64,000 nt of DNA, taken from positions 1,736,001 to 1,800,000 of the forward strand of contig NZ_CP071953.1 in NCBI RefSeq assembly GCF_020084865.1, read 5' to 3'. The notes beneath the pieces are model-generated. The model was not told where the DNA came from. It saw nothing but the letters and a program-made list of their open reading frames with translations, and searched no databases. The translations under genes were made by a program, and so were the position numbers. This document shows, one piece after another, positions 1-8,233 of the stretch (the stretch's first letter is position 1; every line of letters starts with the position of its first letter). Origin of the DNA: Candidatus Kaistella beijingensis (GTDB taxonomy: Bacteria > Bacteroidota > Bacteroidia > Flavobacteriales > Weeksellaceae).

Positions 1-213
1 AAGTCCCGCCGCAACATACATTGGATAAAGGAAATTTTTGTTGGTCAAAGTCGGTGCCTGCAGAAAGAAACTCGCTCCAATTAAAATGTAGAAAATTTTG
101 TTGTAAAGCAGGTTGTTCAACTCAGGTGAAAGCAGGTTGAAAAATCCTACGGCAAGACAAATCAGTGCGCCGATTGAAAGAATTCCCTGTATGGTTGTGG
201 TATTGGTGTTCAT
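1..213 (-). CDS. Small membrane protein, C-terminus cut by window edge
   Basis: Reading leftwards from an ATG at 211-213 there are 71 open codons running off the left edge. The protein begins MNTNTTTIQGILSIGAL and contains two hydrophobic stretches (about residues 9-27 and 38-55), the second with a KIFYILIGASFFLQAP run, so it is probably a small integral membrane protein with at least two or three helices. I do not recognise the family and cannot give a function. The C-terminus is missing. The gap to panB holds a REP-like hairpin pair, so the two genes may be transcribed separately. Confidence 0.6.
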   Translation of the reverse strand, partial: MNTNTTTIQGILSIGALICLAVGFFNLLSPELNNLLYNKIFYILIGASFFLQAPTLTNKNFLYPMYVAAGL

Positions 214-230
214 GAATTTAAAAAATAAAT

Positions 231-290
231 TTTGGCTAAAGCCAAATTGAAATAGGTATTTTAGCAAACGGGCTAAAGCCCGTTCCTATT
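231..290. repeat. REP-like double hairpin
   Basis: Two hairpins sit side by side in the gap before panB. The first has arms TTTGGC/GCCAAA around a TAAA loop (231-246). The second has arms AACGGGC/GCCCGTT around the same TAAA loop (267-284). Both share the core GGC-TAAA-GCC, and an AATAGG/CCTATT pair flanks the second. There is no clear T-run, so this looks like a dispersed palindromic element rather than a simple terminator. Confidence 0.6.
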
Positions 291-307
291 GATCTTTGTA
301 AAGAAGT

Positions 308-1123
308 TTAATAACTCTCATTCTGATTAGGAAAATCCGAACTTTTCACATCTTTCACGTATTGCGAAACCGCACCCGTAATTTCGGTGTATAAATCGAG
401 GTATCTTCTTAAAAATTTCGGCGAAAAATCTTTGTTCATTCCCACCATATCGTGATAAACCAAAACTTGTCCGTCGCAGTCGGGTCCCGCTCCAATTCCA
501 ATCGTAGGAATGGAAATGCTTTCGGAAACTTTTTTCGCTAAAGCGGCAGGAATTTTTTCCAAAACCAATGCGAAACAACCCAATTCTTCCAAAAGTTTGG
601 CGTCGCTCATTAATTTTTCTGCTTCCTCTTCTTCTTTTGCACGAACTTTATAGGTTCCGAATTGATAAATTGATTGCGGAGTTAAACCCAAATGCCCCAT
701 CACAGGAATTCCTGCATTCACAATTTTTTTGATGGATTTCTCCACTTCTTTTCCGCCCTCCAGTTTTATCGCGTGAGCTTCGGATTCCTTCATGATTCTC
801 ACGGCAGATTCCAAAGCTTTTTCCGGATTTGACTGATAACTTCCGAAAGGTAAATCTACCACCACCAAAGCGCGGTTAACTCCACGAATCACACATTGAG
901 CATGATAAATCATTTGGTCAAGCGTAATCGGCAAAGTCGTTTCGTAACCCGCCATTACGTTCGATGCGGAATCTCCCACCAAAATGGCGTCAATTCCACC
1001 TGCATCCACCATTTTTGCAGTCGTGAAATCGTATGCAGTAAGCATGGTGATTTTTTCTTTGTCGAATTTCATTTTTCGCAAAGTTTCGGTGGTAATTTTT
1101 TTGATTTCGGAATGTACAGACAT
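308..1123 (-). CDS. panB: 3-methyl-2-oxobutanoate hydroxymethyltransferase
   Basis: This enzyme transfers a hydroxymethyl group from methylenetetrahydrofolate to 2-oxoisovalerate, giving ketopantoate, the first committed step of pantothenate and CoA synthesis in the cytoplasm. Family signatures are visible: [16 protein letters not shown] near the N-terminus, the metal-binding [17 protein letters not shown], the KLEGG loop, [14 protein letters not shown] and [22 protein letters not shown] start it at the ATG at 1121-1123 (MSVHSEIKK), which gives about 271 residues, normal for PanB. A longer frame to 1165 only adds translated TTGGATG-type intergenic repeat. No other pan gene is nearby. Confidence 0.95.
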   Translation of the reverse strand: MSVHSEIKKITTETLRKMKFDKEKITMLTAYDFTTAKMVDAGGIDAILVGDSASNVMAGYETTLPITLDQMIYHAQCVIRGVNRALVVVDLPFGSYQSNPEKALESAVRIMKESEAHAIKLEGGKEVEKSIKKIVNAGIPVMGHLGLTPQSIYQFGTYKVRAKEEEEAEKLMSDAKLLEELGCFALVLEKIPAALAKKVSESISIPTIGIGAGPDCDGQVLVYHDMVGMNKDFSPKFLRRYLDLYTEITGAVSQYVKDVKSSDFPNQNESY

Positions 1124-1130
1124 AAAATTT

Positions 1131-1226
1131 GTTGGGTGTTTGGTGTTGGATGTCGGGTGCTTCAAAGCGGATGAAAAATTTTATCTGAATTTGTAAACTT
1201 CCAGCATCCATCTTCCATCATCTAGC
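1131..1226. repeat. Family A intergenic inverted repeat (TTGGATG type)
   Basis: The gap between panB and the Crp/Fnr gene holds a G/T-rich arm (1131-1160, words like GGTGTT and TTGGATG) and an opposing C/A-rich arm (1199-1226, words like CCAGCATCC and CATCTTCCATC). They are imperfect reverse complements. Similar pairs lie at 18,444-18,502 and 44,321-44,442. Confidence 0.55.
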
Positions 1227-1940
1227 CTATATAATGACGTGACCCAGTTTTATCAACTTCTCGTGATTCAAGATTTTTATATTTCTACCTTCAACTTCGA
1301 TAAGTCCGTCCTGTTTAAATTCGGAGATTAAACGGATTGCGCTTTCTGTAGCGGTTCCGATGATGTTTGCGATTTCTTCCCTCGTCAAAGAAATTTTGAT
1401 GAAACCTTCAGGATCGGTTCCTAATTTTTGTTCAAGTAAAAGTAAAATTTCCGCCAATCTTTCACGCACGGTTTTTTGTGCAAGAAAAGTTACGGTATTG
1501 GAAGATTCGCCCAATTCAAAAGCAATTTTCTGCAACATCACAAAAGCAAGTTTGGAATCCACTTCCAATAAATGCAGGAAAATATCTGAAGGTAAAAATG
1601 TCGCTTCAAGTTCGGTCATTGCTTCAGCTTTTGCCTGAAAATCTTCGCCGCAAAGAAGGGAACGATAACCGATTAAATCTCCTGTTTTGATAAACCTTAA
1701 AATTTGTTCTTTTCCATAAACGCCTTGTTTGGAGAGTTTTGCAGTTCCTTTCGTGATGAAATAAACTCCTTTTGCATTTTCACCATCCTCAAAAATGGTT
1801 TCGCCTTTATGAAATTTTAGGGTTTGTTTTGCGGAAACATATTTTTCAAAATCTTTAGCAGAAAGTGTTTCTCTGAAAGACTCTTCATTAAAGGTTTTTT
1901 GTAAATTCTCCTCAATCAGCGTTTGTTTTTCTAGCGACAT
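1227..1940 (-). CDS. Crp/Fnr-family transcriptional regulator
   Basis: A one-component regulator of about 237 residues: a cyclic-nucleotide-type beta-barrel sensor (about residues 30-140), then a helix-turn-helix of the Crp type (SLTREEIANIIGTATESAIR, about residues 170-190). The start at 1938-1940 (MSLEKQ) is preferred because upstream codons would run into the promoter. With that start there is no N-terminal cysteine cluster, so it is not a classical [4Fe-4S] FNR, and the signal it senses is unknown. It is divergent from the cbb3-oxidase genes, and TGA-N6-TCA sites lie in its own leader and before ccoS. It therefore probably controls oxidase expression and itself; that role is inference. 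Confidence 0.85.
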   Translation of the reverse strand: MSLEKQTLIEENLQKTFNEESFRETLSAKDFEKYVSAKQTLKFHKGETIFEDGENAKGVYFITKGTAKLSKQGVYGKEQILRFIKTGDLIGYRSLLCGEDFQAKAEAMTELEATFLPSDIFLHLLEVDSKLAFVMLQKIAFELGESSNTVTFLAQKTVRERLAEILLLLEQKLGTDPEGFIKISLTREEIANIIGTATESAIRLISEFKQDGLIEVEGRNIKILNHEKLIKLGHVII

Positions 1941-1945
1941 AATTT

Positions 1946-1961
1946 TATGACATTTATCAGC
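1946..1961. promoter_or_regulatory. Candidate Crp/Fnr-type operator
   Basis: TATGA-CATTTA-TCAGC keeps the TGA-N6-TCA core of Crp/Fnr sites. It overlaps the predicted transcript start of the regulator gene, the position expected for autorepression, and lies about 50 nt upstream of the ccoI -7 box. Confidence 0.45.
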
Positions 1962-1992
1962 AAAAATAGGACAATTAAAACCGAAGCACAAA
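1961..1992 (-). promoter_or_regulatory. Promoter of the Crp/Fnr regulator
   Basis: On the minus strand TTTG (1992-1989), 20 nt, then TATTTTTG (1968-1961) matches the flavobacterial -33/-7 consensus. It predicts a transcript start near 1955, on top of the TGA-N6-TCA site at 1948-1959. Confidence 0.65.
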
Positions 1993-2003
1993 TTTATTTG
2001 TTA

Positions 2004-2011
2004 TAATTTTG
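2004..2011 (+). promoter_or_regulatory. -7 box before ccoI
   Basis: TAATTTTG fits TAnnTTTG and lies 20 nt before the GTG start of the copper ATPase gene. No good -33 TTTG was found at the right distance, so an activator may be needed. Confidence 0.45.
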
Positions 2012-2031
2012 CGTGTTAAATTTTAAAGGAA

Positions 2032-4422
2032 GTGGCAGAAAACTGTTTTCATTGCGGACAAGAGATTGACAGAGAACGAATTCCGTTCGATGAGAAGATT
2101 TTTTGTTGCAATGGTTGCAAATCGGTTTATGAAATCCTGAACATCAATGATTTAGGTAATTTTTATGAACTCAATAAGCGTTCGGGAATTCGTCCGAATG
2201 ACGAAAATACTTCACAGTTCGATTATCTCGACACTTCCGAAATTTTCGACAGAGTCACCGATTTTTCAGAAGGCAATACGAGTTTGGTGACTTTCAAAAT
2301 TCCTGTGATTCATTGCTCATCCTGCATTTGGCTTTTGGAAAGTCTTCAGAATCTGAATAAAAACATCAATTATTCTCAAGTCAACTTTACTCGAAAAAAT
2401 GTTCAGATTTCTTTTAATCACAATCAATTAAAGTTAAGCGAACTTGCAAAATTTTTGACGAATCTTGGCTACAAACCTGTCATCAATTTAGAAACCGCCG
2501 AGAAAACTGAAGAAAAACTCGACAAAACTTTGCTGATAAAATGGGCGATTGCAGGATTTGCTTTCGGAAACGGGATGTTCTTTTCGTATCCTGAATACGC
2601 TGCAGAATTGATGGGAACGAGTGATTTTTGGTTCGAAAAATACAAGGATTTATTCCGATTCATCATGTTTTTGTTGGCAACTCCCGTGGTTTTTTATTCG
2701 GCATCCGATTATTTTAAATCCGCTTGGTATGGCTTGAAAAATAAGGTTGTGAATATCGATGTTCCGATTGTGTTGGGAATCATCATGCTTTACGGAAGAA
2801 GTATTTATGAAGTTCTTACTGATTATGGAGCAGGATATTTCGACACTTTGTGCGGTTTGCTTTTTTTCATGTTGATGGGAAAACTCTTTCAGAAGCGAAC
2901 GTACAGCGCACTTTCCTACGACCGCGACTATAAATCTTTCTATCCGATTGCGGTAACTAAAGTTGATTTTAACGGTAAACAGGACAACATTTTACTTTCT
3001 GAATTGAAAATTGGCGACCGAATCATGGTTCGTAATCAGGAAATTATTCCTGTGGATGCGGTTTTGATTAATGGCGAAGGAAATATTGACAACAGTTTTA
3101 TCACGGGAGAAAGCGCTTCTATTCCTAAAAAAGCGGGCGACAAAATTTTTGCGGGCGGAAAACAAATCGGTTCTGCCCTGGAATTGGAAGTGATAAAAAC
3201 CGTGAATCAAAGCTATTTGACGCAACTTTGGAACAAGGAAGCCTTCAAAAAACACGAAACAGGACTCGATACTTTGACGAACGAAATTTCAAAATATTTC
3301 ACTTTCATTATTTTAGGAATCACAATGATTGCAGGGATTTATTGGGCAAGAATCGATTTTGAAAAAATGTTTCAGGTGGTTGCTGCGATTTTGATTATTG
3401 CGTGTCCATGTGCTTTGGCGTTGTCTGCACCGTTTACTTTTGGTCACGTCATGCGGATTTTGGGAAGAAATAAGTTCTACGTTAAAGACACTTTGACAAT
3501 TGAAAAAATTTCTAAAATCGGAACTGTTGTTTTCGATAAAACGGGAACAATCACGCATCAGAAAAAATCAGATGTCACTTTTGAAGGAACTGAAATTCAA
3601 GAATTTGACTTAAAAAACATCAAGAGTTTGGTTAAAAATTCAAACCATCCATTATCGAAAGGAGTATATGAATTTTTAGAAATTGAGGATGAGTATTACC
3701 CGATTGAAAACTTTAAGGAACTTGCAGGAAAAGGTTATGAGGCGCAAGTTCGAGGAAATCTTTACAAGATTGGCTCCGCAAGTTTGGTTCGTCAAGAATC
3801 GAAAAATCTGGAAACCGCTGTTTACGTCAGCAAAAATGATGAATTCATTGGAAAATTTATCTTTAAAAATGAATACCGTGAAAATTTAAATTCTTTATTT
3901 AAAAGACTCTATGATTATAAAATCCATATTTTAAGTGGAGATAACGCCTCGGAAGAAAAAGTCTTGAAAACCATTATTCCGAATGCAGATGGAATGGCTT
4001 TCAACCAAAGTCCCGAAGATAAATTGAATTATATTAAAAATCTTCAAGACCAACATCAGAAAGTTGCGATGTTGGGAGACGGATTAAACGATGCAGGAGC
4101 TTTGAAGCAAAGTAACGTGGGAATCGCGGTTGCGGATGATACGAATTCTTTTACGCCTTCTTCGGATGTGATTATGTCGGGAGAAAAACTGACGGATTTA
4201 GATAAATATTTTGATTTTTCAAAAGACGCGATGAAGATTGTAAAAATGACCTTTGCAATCAGCTTTTTTTACAACATTATCGGGCTGAGTTTTGCGGTTA
4301 CAGGACACATGTCGCCACTTTTTGCCGCGATTATTATGCCGATAAGTTCGATTAGTGTAGTGGCGTTTACTTCGGCTGCAACTTGGTTTAGGAGCACTAA
4401 ATATTTCAAAATCAATCAGTAA
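2032..4422 (+). CDS. ccoI: Copper-translocating P1B ATPase for cbb3 oxidase assembly
   Basis: This ATPase exports copper across the inner membrane for maturation of the cbb3-type oxidase. The 796-residue protein has an N-terminal cysteine-rich metal-binding segment (C5xxC8 and a CCNGC motif near 29-33), a heavy-metal-associated HCSSC motif (94-98), several membrane helices, the TGES actuator motif, the CPC transport motif at 458-460, the phosphorylation motif DKTGT at 502-506, an HP motif and GDGLNDAG. The N-terminal cysteine domain and the cco context separate it from general CopA pumps. It starts with GTG, a couple of bases after AAAGGA. It opens the cco cluster and is followed by a 113-nt gap with its own control signals. 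Confidence 0.93.
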   Translation: MAENCFHCGQEIDRERIPFDEKIFCCNGCKSVYEILNINDLGNFYELNKRSGIRPNDENTSQFDYLDTSEIFDRVTDFSEGNTSLVTFKIPVIHCSSCIWLLESLQNLNKNINYSQVNFTRKNVQISFNHNQLKLSELAKFLTNLGYKPVINLETAEKTEEKLDKTLLIKWAIAGFAFGNGMFFSYPEYAAELMGTSDFWFEKYKDLFRFIMFLLATPVVFYSASDYFKSAWYGLKNKVVNIDVPIVLGIIMLYGRSIYEVLTDYGAGYFDTLCGLLFFMLMGKLFQKRTYSALSYDRDYKSFYPIAVTKVDFNGKQDNILLSELKIGDRIMVRNQEIIPVDAVLINGEGNIDNSFITGESASIPKKAGDKIFAGGKQIGSALELEVIKTVNQSYLTQLWNKEAFKKHETGLDTLTNEISKYFTFIILGITMIAGIYWARIDFEKMFQVVAAILIIACPCALALSAPFTFGHVMRILGRNKFYVKDTLTIEKISKIGTVVFDKTGTITHQKKSDVTFEGTEIQEFDLKNIKSLVKNSNHPLSKGVYEFLEIEDEYYPIENFKELAGKGYEAQVRGNLYKIGSASLVRQESKNLETAVYVSKNDEFIGKFIFKNEYRENLNSLFKRLYDYKIHILSGDNASEEKVLKTIIPNADGMAFNQSPEDKLNYIKNLQDQHQKVAMLGDGLNDAGALKQSNVGIAVADDTNSFTPSSDVIMSGEKLTDLDKYFDFSKDAMKIVKMTFAISFFYNIIGLSFAVTGHMSPLFAAIIMPISSISVVAFTSAATWFRSTKYFKINQ

Positions 4423-4473
4423 TAGTTATGTTCTTTATTTAGAAAAGTTTTAAATTAACATTAATTAACACTC

Positions 4474-4489
4474 TGTGACGAAAATCATA
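4474..4489. promoter_or_regulatory. Candidate Crp/Fnr-type operator before ccoS
   Basis: TGTGA-CGAAAA-TCATA differs from the Crp/Fnr consensus TGTGA-N6-TCACA at one position. It lies in the 113-nt gap between ccoI and ccoS, about 35 nt upstream of a TAnnTTTG box, where an activator could act on the oxidase structural genes. Confidence 0.55.
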
Positions 4490-4520
4490 ATTTTTACCTA
4501 TTTTTGAAGAAGTTTATTTT

Positions 4521-4528
4521 TAAATTTG
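4521..4528 (+). promoter_or_regulatory. -7 box before ccoS-ccoNOQP
   Basis: TAAATTTG fits TAnnTTTG and predicts a transcript starting almost at the ccoS ATG (4536). The nearest TTTG upstream is only 14 nt away, so the -33 element is poor, consistent with activator dependence. Confidence 0.45.
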
Positions 4529-4535
4529 CAAAAGT

Positions 4536-4730
4536 ATGGATATACTCTATTTAATGATTCTGTGCAGCGTGACATTAGCTGTAATTTTTTTAATCATTTT
4601 TATAGTGAATGCAAAAAAAGGGCAGTTTGAAGATGATGAATCACCCGCAGTAAGGATTTTACTTGACTCGGAAATCATAAAAGAACCAGAAAACGAGGAT
4701 AAGAAGGAAGAAGACATTAAAAAAATATAG
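4536..4730 (+). CDS. ccoS: cbb3 oxidase assembly protein CcoS
   Basis: A 64-residue protein with one N-terminal transmembrane helix (about residues 3-25) followed by a short acidic tail, including KKGQFEDDESPAVRIL, which is typical of CcoS. CcoS is needed for cofactor insertion into cbb3 oxidase. It lies between the copper ATPase and the fused catalytic subunit, 22 nt before ccoNO, so it is cotranscribed with the structural genes. Confidence 0.9.
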   Translation: MDILYLMILCSVTLAVIFLIIFIVNAKKGQFEDDESPAVRILLDSEIIKEPENEDKKEEDIKKI

Positions 4731-4752
4731 AAGAAAAAAGTGATTAGTTAAT

Positions 4753-7032
4753 ATGGAAACACAAAAGTTTAGTTATGACAACAGCATTGTGCGAGCGTTT
4801 CTTTATGCAACGGTAGTTTTCGGACACGTTGGATTTTTATTGGGGCTTACTGCGGCATTAATGCTTTTCTATCCGGAACTTCCTGAGTATCTCTTCGGAA
4901 CAGACGATGCAACCATCGCGAGTTTACAAAGCGGTAATCTTCAGGGATTAATCAACACGCATGGTGCGTTTGGTTTTGGCCGAATCAGAATGCTGCATAC
5001 CAGTGCAGTAATTTTCGCATTTGTATGTAACGGATTTTTTGCCGGAGCGTATTATTCCATGCAGCGTTTGCTGAAAACAAGAATGTGGAGTGACACCCTT
5101 TCCTGGATTCATTTCTGGGGATGGCAACTGATGATTGTTGCAGTAGTTATCACTTTCTTAATGGGGATCAACACCTCTAAAGAATATGCAGAGCACGAAT
5201 GGCCGATCGATATTCTGATTACCATTATTTGGGTGATCTTCGGTATCAATATGTTCGGTACCATTGCAAGAAGAAGAGTGCGTCACCTGTACGTTGCAAT
5301 TTGGTTCTATTTGGGAACATGGGTTGCGATTGCGATGCTTCACATTTTCAATAACTTAGAAGTTCCGTTGTCTTTCGCAGGTTGGAAATCTTATTCTGCT
5401 TATTCAGGAGTTAAAGATGCTTTAGTTCAGTGGTGGTACGGACATAATGCAGTAGCGTTTGTTTTAACAACTCCAGTGCTAGGTTTGATGTATTACTTCT
5501 TGCCGAAAGCTGCAGACCGACCAGTATTTTCTTATAAATTATCCATTATTCACTTCTGGTCCCTGATCTTCGTTTATATCTGGGCAGGTCCTCACCATTT
5601 GCAGTACACTGCAATTCCTGGTTGGGCGCAAGCTTTGGGAACAGGTTTCTCCATTATGTTGATTGCACCATCTTGGGGAGGAATGTTGAACGGACTTCTG
5701 ACCTTAAGAGGAGCATGGGATAAAGTTCGTGAAAATCCTGTACTTAAATTCTTTGTAGTTGCGGTAACTTGTTATGGTATGGCAACTTTTGAAGGTCCGC
5801 TTTTGGCAACAAAAACTTTAAACAAAATTGGGCACTTTACCGACTGGGTAATTGGTCACGTTCACGTAGGTGCACTTGGTTGGAATGGATTCATGGCATT
5901 TGGTATGATTTATTATCTATTACCAATTATGTGGAGAACCAAATTGTGGTCTGTAAAATTGGCTAACTGGCATTTCTGGTTGGGAACTTTAGGGATTATT
6001 TTCTATGCTGTTCCTTTATATATCGCAGGATTTACACAAGGCTTGATGTGGAAACAATTTAATCCAGACGGAACTTTGGTTTATAAAAACTGGTTAGATA
6101 CTGTTACGGCGATTATCCCTTACTATCAGATGAGATTTGTGGGTGGTTTACTGTATATTTCAGGAGCAATCTTGATGTGTGTAAACGTTGTTGCAACAGT
6201 AAGAAGCGGATCATTCCAAAAGAATGTTCCTGCAGAAGCTCCTGCATTGGCAAATATTGGTAATGTTAGAAAAGAAGGTGAAGGATGGCATTTATGGTTA
6301 GAAAGAATGCCGATGTTGATGACAGTTCTATCTTTCGTTGCGGTTGCAATCGGTGGTTTCATCGAAATTGTACCAACTTTAACAATAAAAGACAATGTAC
6401 CAACAATTGCCGCGGTGAAACCTTATTCTCCATTGGAATTAGAAGGTAGAGATTTATATATCAGAGAAGGATGTAACGCTTGTCACACTCAGATAATCAG
6501 ACCTTTCCGTGATGAAATCGTAAGATTTAATGGTAAAAACGGGCAGTATTCCAAAGCCGGAGAATTTATTTACGACAGACCATTCCTTTGGGGTTCAAAA
6601 AGAACAGGTCCGGATTTACATAGAGAAGGTGGTAAAAACCCAAGTTCTTGGCATTACAAACACATGTTGAATCCAAGAGTAACTTCTGCTGGCTCTATTA
6701 TGCCGCGTTATCCTTGGTTAATTGCTAACGATTTGGACAGAAGCAAAATGGTTGATAAAATCAAGTTGATGAAAAATGTATTTGATGTTCCTTATTCAAA
6801 CGCAGAAATTGATTCAGCTGATAAATGGGCAGATAATCAGGCAGCGCACATTGTGAAGCAGATTTATTCTGAAGCTGCGGATGTGAAAAAAGCATACGAC
6901 GAGAGAAAAGCGCAAGAAGGAGCAAACTTCACTCCGCTTGAAAAGAAAGAAATCGTTGCTTTGATTGCATATCTGCAAAGACTTGGAACCGATATTAAAA
7001 CTACTGAAATTAAAACAGCAAGTACAAACTAA
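4753..7032 (+). CDS. ccoNO: Fused cbb3 oxidase subunits I and II
   Basis: This is the catalytic core of cbb3 cytochrome c oxidase, which reduces O2 to water with high affinity and pumps protons. The N-terminal part (about 1-500) is CcoN, a 12-helix haem-copper subunit with the WWYGHNAVAF, AGPHHLQYT and GHVHVGALGWN histidine motifs for CuB and haems b/b3. The C-terminal part (about 520-759) is CcoO, a membrane-anchored monohaem cytochrome c with CNACH at 574-578 and a PRYPWL methionine-ligand region. The fusion (759 residues) is usual in Bacteroidota, whereas other phyla keep two genes. ccoQ follows 23 nt downstream. Confidence 0.97.
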   Translation: METQKFSYDNSIVRAFLYATVVFGHVGFLLGLTAALMLFYPELPEYLFGTDDATIASLQSGNLQGLINTHGAFGFGRIRMLHTSAVIFAFVCNGFFAGAYYSMQRLLKTRMWSDTLSWIHFWGWQLMIVAVVITFLMGINTSKEYAEHEWPIDILITIIWVIFGINMFGTIARRRVRHLYVAIWFYLGTWVAIAMLHIFNNLEVPLSFAGWKSYSAYSGVKDALVQWWYGHNAVAFVLTTPVLGLMYYFLPKAADRPVFSYKLSIIHFWSLIFVYIWAGPHHLQYTAIPGWAQALGTGFSIMLIAPSWGGMLNGLLTLRGAWDKVRENPVLKFFVVAVTCYGMATFEGPLLATKTLNKIGHFTDWVIGHVHVGALGWNGFMAFGMIYYLLPIMWRTKLWSVKLANWHFWLGTLGIIFYAVPLYIAGFTQGLMWKQFNPDGTLVYKNWLDTVTAIIPYYQMRFVGGLLYISGAILMCVNVVATVRSGSFQKNVPAEAPALANIGNVRKEGEGWHLWLERMPMLMTVLSFVAVAIGGFIEIVPTLTIKDNVPTIAAVKPYSPLELEGRDLYIREGCNACHTQIIRPFRDEIVRFNGKNGQYSKAGEFIYDRPFLWGSKRTGPDLHREGGKNPSSWHYKHMLNPRVTSAGSIMPRYPWLIANDLDRSKMVDKIKLMKNVFDVPYSNAEIDSADKWADNQAAHIVKQIYSEAADVKKAYDERKAQEGANFTPLEKKEIVALIAYLQRLGTDIKTTEIKTASTN

Positions 7033-7055
7033 ATAATCGCTAAAGGGACATTCGA

Positions 7056-7247
7056 ATGATACCACAGAGTTTAAAAGATATTTTAGCAAATGGCGAAAAC
7101 GTTGGTCTTTACCAAACCTTGTCCATGATTATTTTTATTATCTTTTTTCTTGGGATTGTTTACTGGGTTTTCTCCCGTCCGAAAAAATATTACGACGAAG
7201 AAGCGAATGCCCCTTTAGATGATGATATTGAAGATAAAGATCTTTAA
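7056..7247 (+). CDS. ccoQ: cbb3 oxidase small subunit CcoQ
   Basis: A 63-residue single-helix protein (helix about residues 20-42, ending VYWVFSRPKKYYDEEA) with an acidic C-terminus. Size, topology and position between ccoNO and ccoP identify it as CcoQ/FixQ, which stabilises the oxidase complex. Confidence 0.88.
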   Translation: MIPQSLKDILANGENVGLYQTLSMIIFIIFFLGIVYWVFSRPKKYYDEEANAPLDDDIEDKDL

Positions 7248-7266
7248 TTCTAAAAATTAAACTATT

Positions 7267-8145
7267 ATGAAACAAAGAACACCCGTTTACGTGACAATAT
7301 CCATAATACTTGTGATTTTATTCATTGTGTATTATATGTTTGTACAGAATTCCTCATTCCTTTCTTCACCATATTTTTGGGGAACGGTAGTAATCAGTTC
7401 GATTCTTGCGCTGATTCACCATGCAATTGGAGATTTAATCGAGAATGATAAATTCAAAAAATTAAGTCAAGCTGAACAGGCTGAATATTTACAGGCTAAA
7501 AAAGTTCCTTATTTCAAAGGACTTTATGACAGTGCATTCAAAAAACAATCAAACACAGAAGAAAAAGACATCCTTATTGACCACGGTTTCGATGGAATTA
7601 TGGAGTTGGATAATCAGTTGCCAAAATGGTGGCTTGGTTTATTTTGGTTTGGTGTTGCATACTGTGTTGTATATCTGCTTTCTTATTGGCTGACTGATTT
7701 TGCGCACCAAGGTGCAGAATATGACGCAGAATATAAGGCACAAACAGCAAATATTGCTGAATACATGAAAAATACACCTCCGCCAACTATTGAAAATGCA
7801 GTTTATTCAGCTGACAATATTGCAGCAGGTGAAGAAGTTTTCAAAACAAACTGTGTTTCTTGCCATGGTGATGGTGGAAAAGGTGGAATCGGTCCGAACT
7901 TAACCGATAACACTTGGATTAATCAACCTGAAAAAACTTTATTCAAAAACGTTTTCCACATGGTTGAGAACGGTTCGCCAAACAACCCTTCCATGCAGGC
8001 ATGGGGAAAAAATGGAGTTCTTACAGGATTTGATATTCAAAACGTAGCGGCTTATGTTTATCATATCAACCAAGAACAACCACCAATTACTCCTGCTCAA
8101 GGAGGTGCAGCTCCGCAAGGAACTCCTGCAAATTGGGAAAAATAA
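7267..8145 (+). CDS. ccoP: cbb3 oxidase subunit III (monohaem CcoP)
   Basis: This cytochrome c subunit feeds electrons to the oxidase. The 292-residue protein has two N-terminal helices (about 7-26 and 35-52), a FixP-type N-terminal segment (DGIMELDNQLPKWWLGLFWF) with a third helix, and a single cytochrome c domain with CVSCH at 196-200. Proteobacterial CcoP has two haem-c sites; only one CxxCH is present here. The tail is rich in Pro, Gln and Gly. It is followed by a strong hairpin terminator before ccoG. Confidence 0.95.
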   Translation: MKQRTPVYVTISIILVILFIVYYMFVQNSSFLSSPYFWGTVVISSILALIHHAIGDLIENDKFKKLSQAEQAEYLQAKKVPYFKGLYDSAFKKQSNTEEKDILIDHGFDGIMELDNQLPKWWLGLFWFGVAYCVVYLLSYWLTDFAHQGAEYDAEYKAQTANIAEYMKNTPPPTIENAVYSADNIAAGEEVFKTNCVSCHGDGGKGGIGPNLTDNTWINQPEKTLFKNVFHMVENGSPNNPSMQAWGKNGVLTGFDIQNVAAYVYHINQEQPPITPAQGGAAPQGTPANWEK

Positions 8146-8164
8146 CTAAAAAACAAACTACTTT

Positions 8165-8219
8165 GAAAACATAATCCGATATCTTTTGCATGAGAGATAA
8201 GGATTATGTTTTCTTTTTT
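8165..8219 (+). terminator. Intrinsic terminator between ccoP and ccoG
   Basis: A perfect 13-bp stem (8165-8177 with 8201-8213, GAAAACATAATCC and its complement) is followed by a run of T. It lies inside the cluster, so it probably lowers but does not abolish expression of ccoG-ccoH. Confidence 0.85.
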
Positions 8220-8233
8220 AATGAAACAGTGCA

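Noticed and set aside
1124..1165. Longer N-terminus of PanB
   Set aside because: The extra codons translate a TTGGATG-type intergenic repeat; family members start near the MSVHSE methionine.
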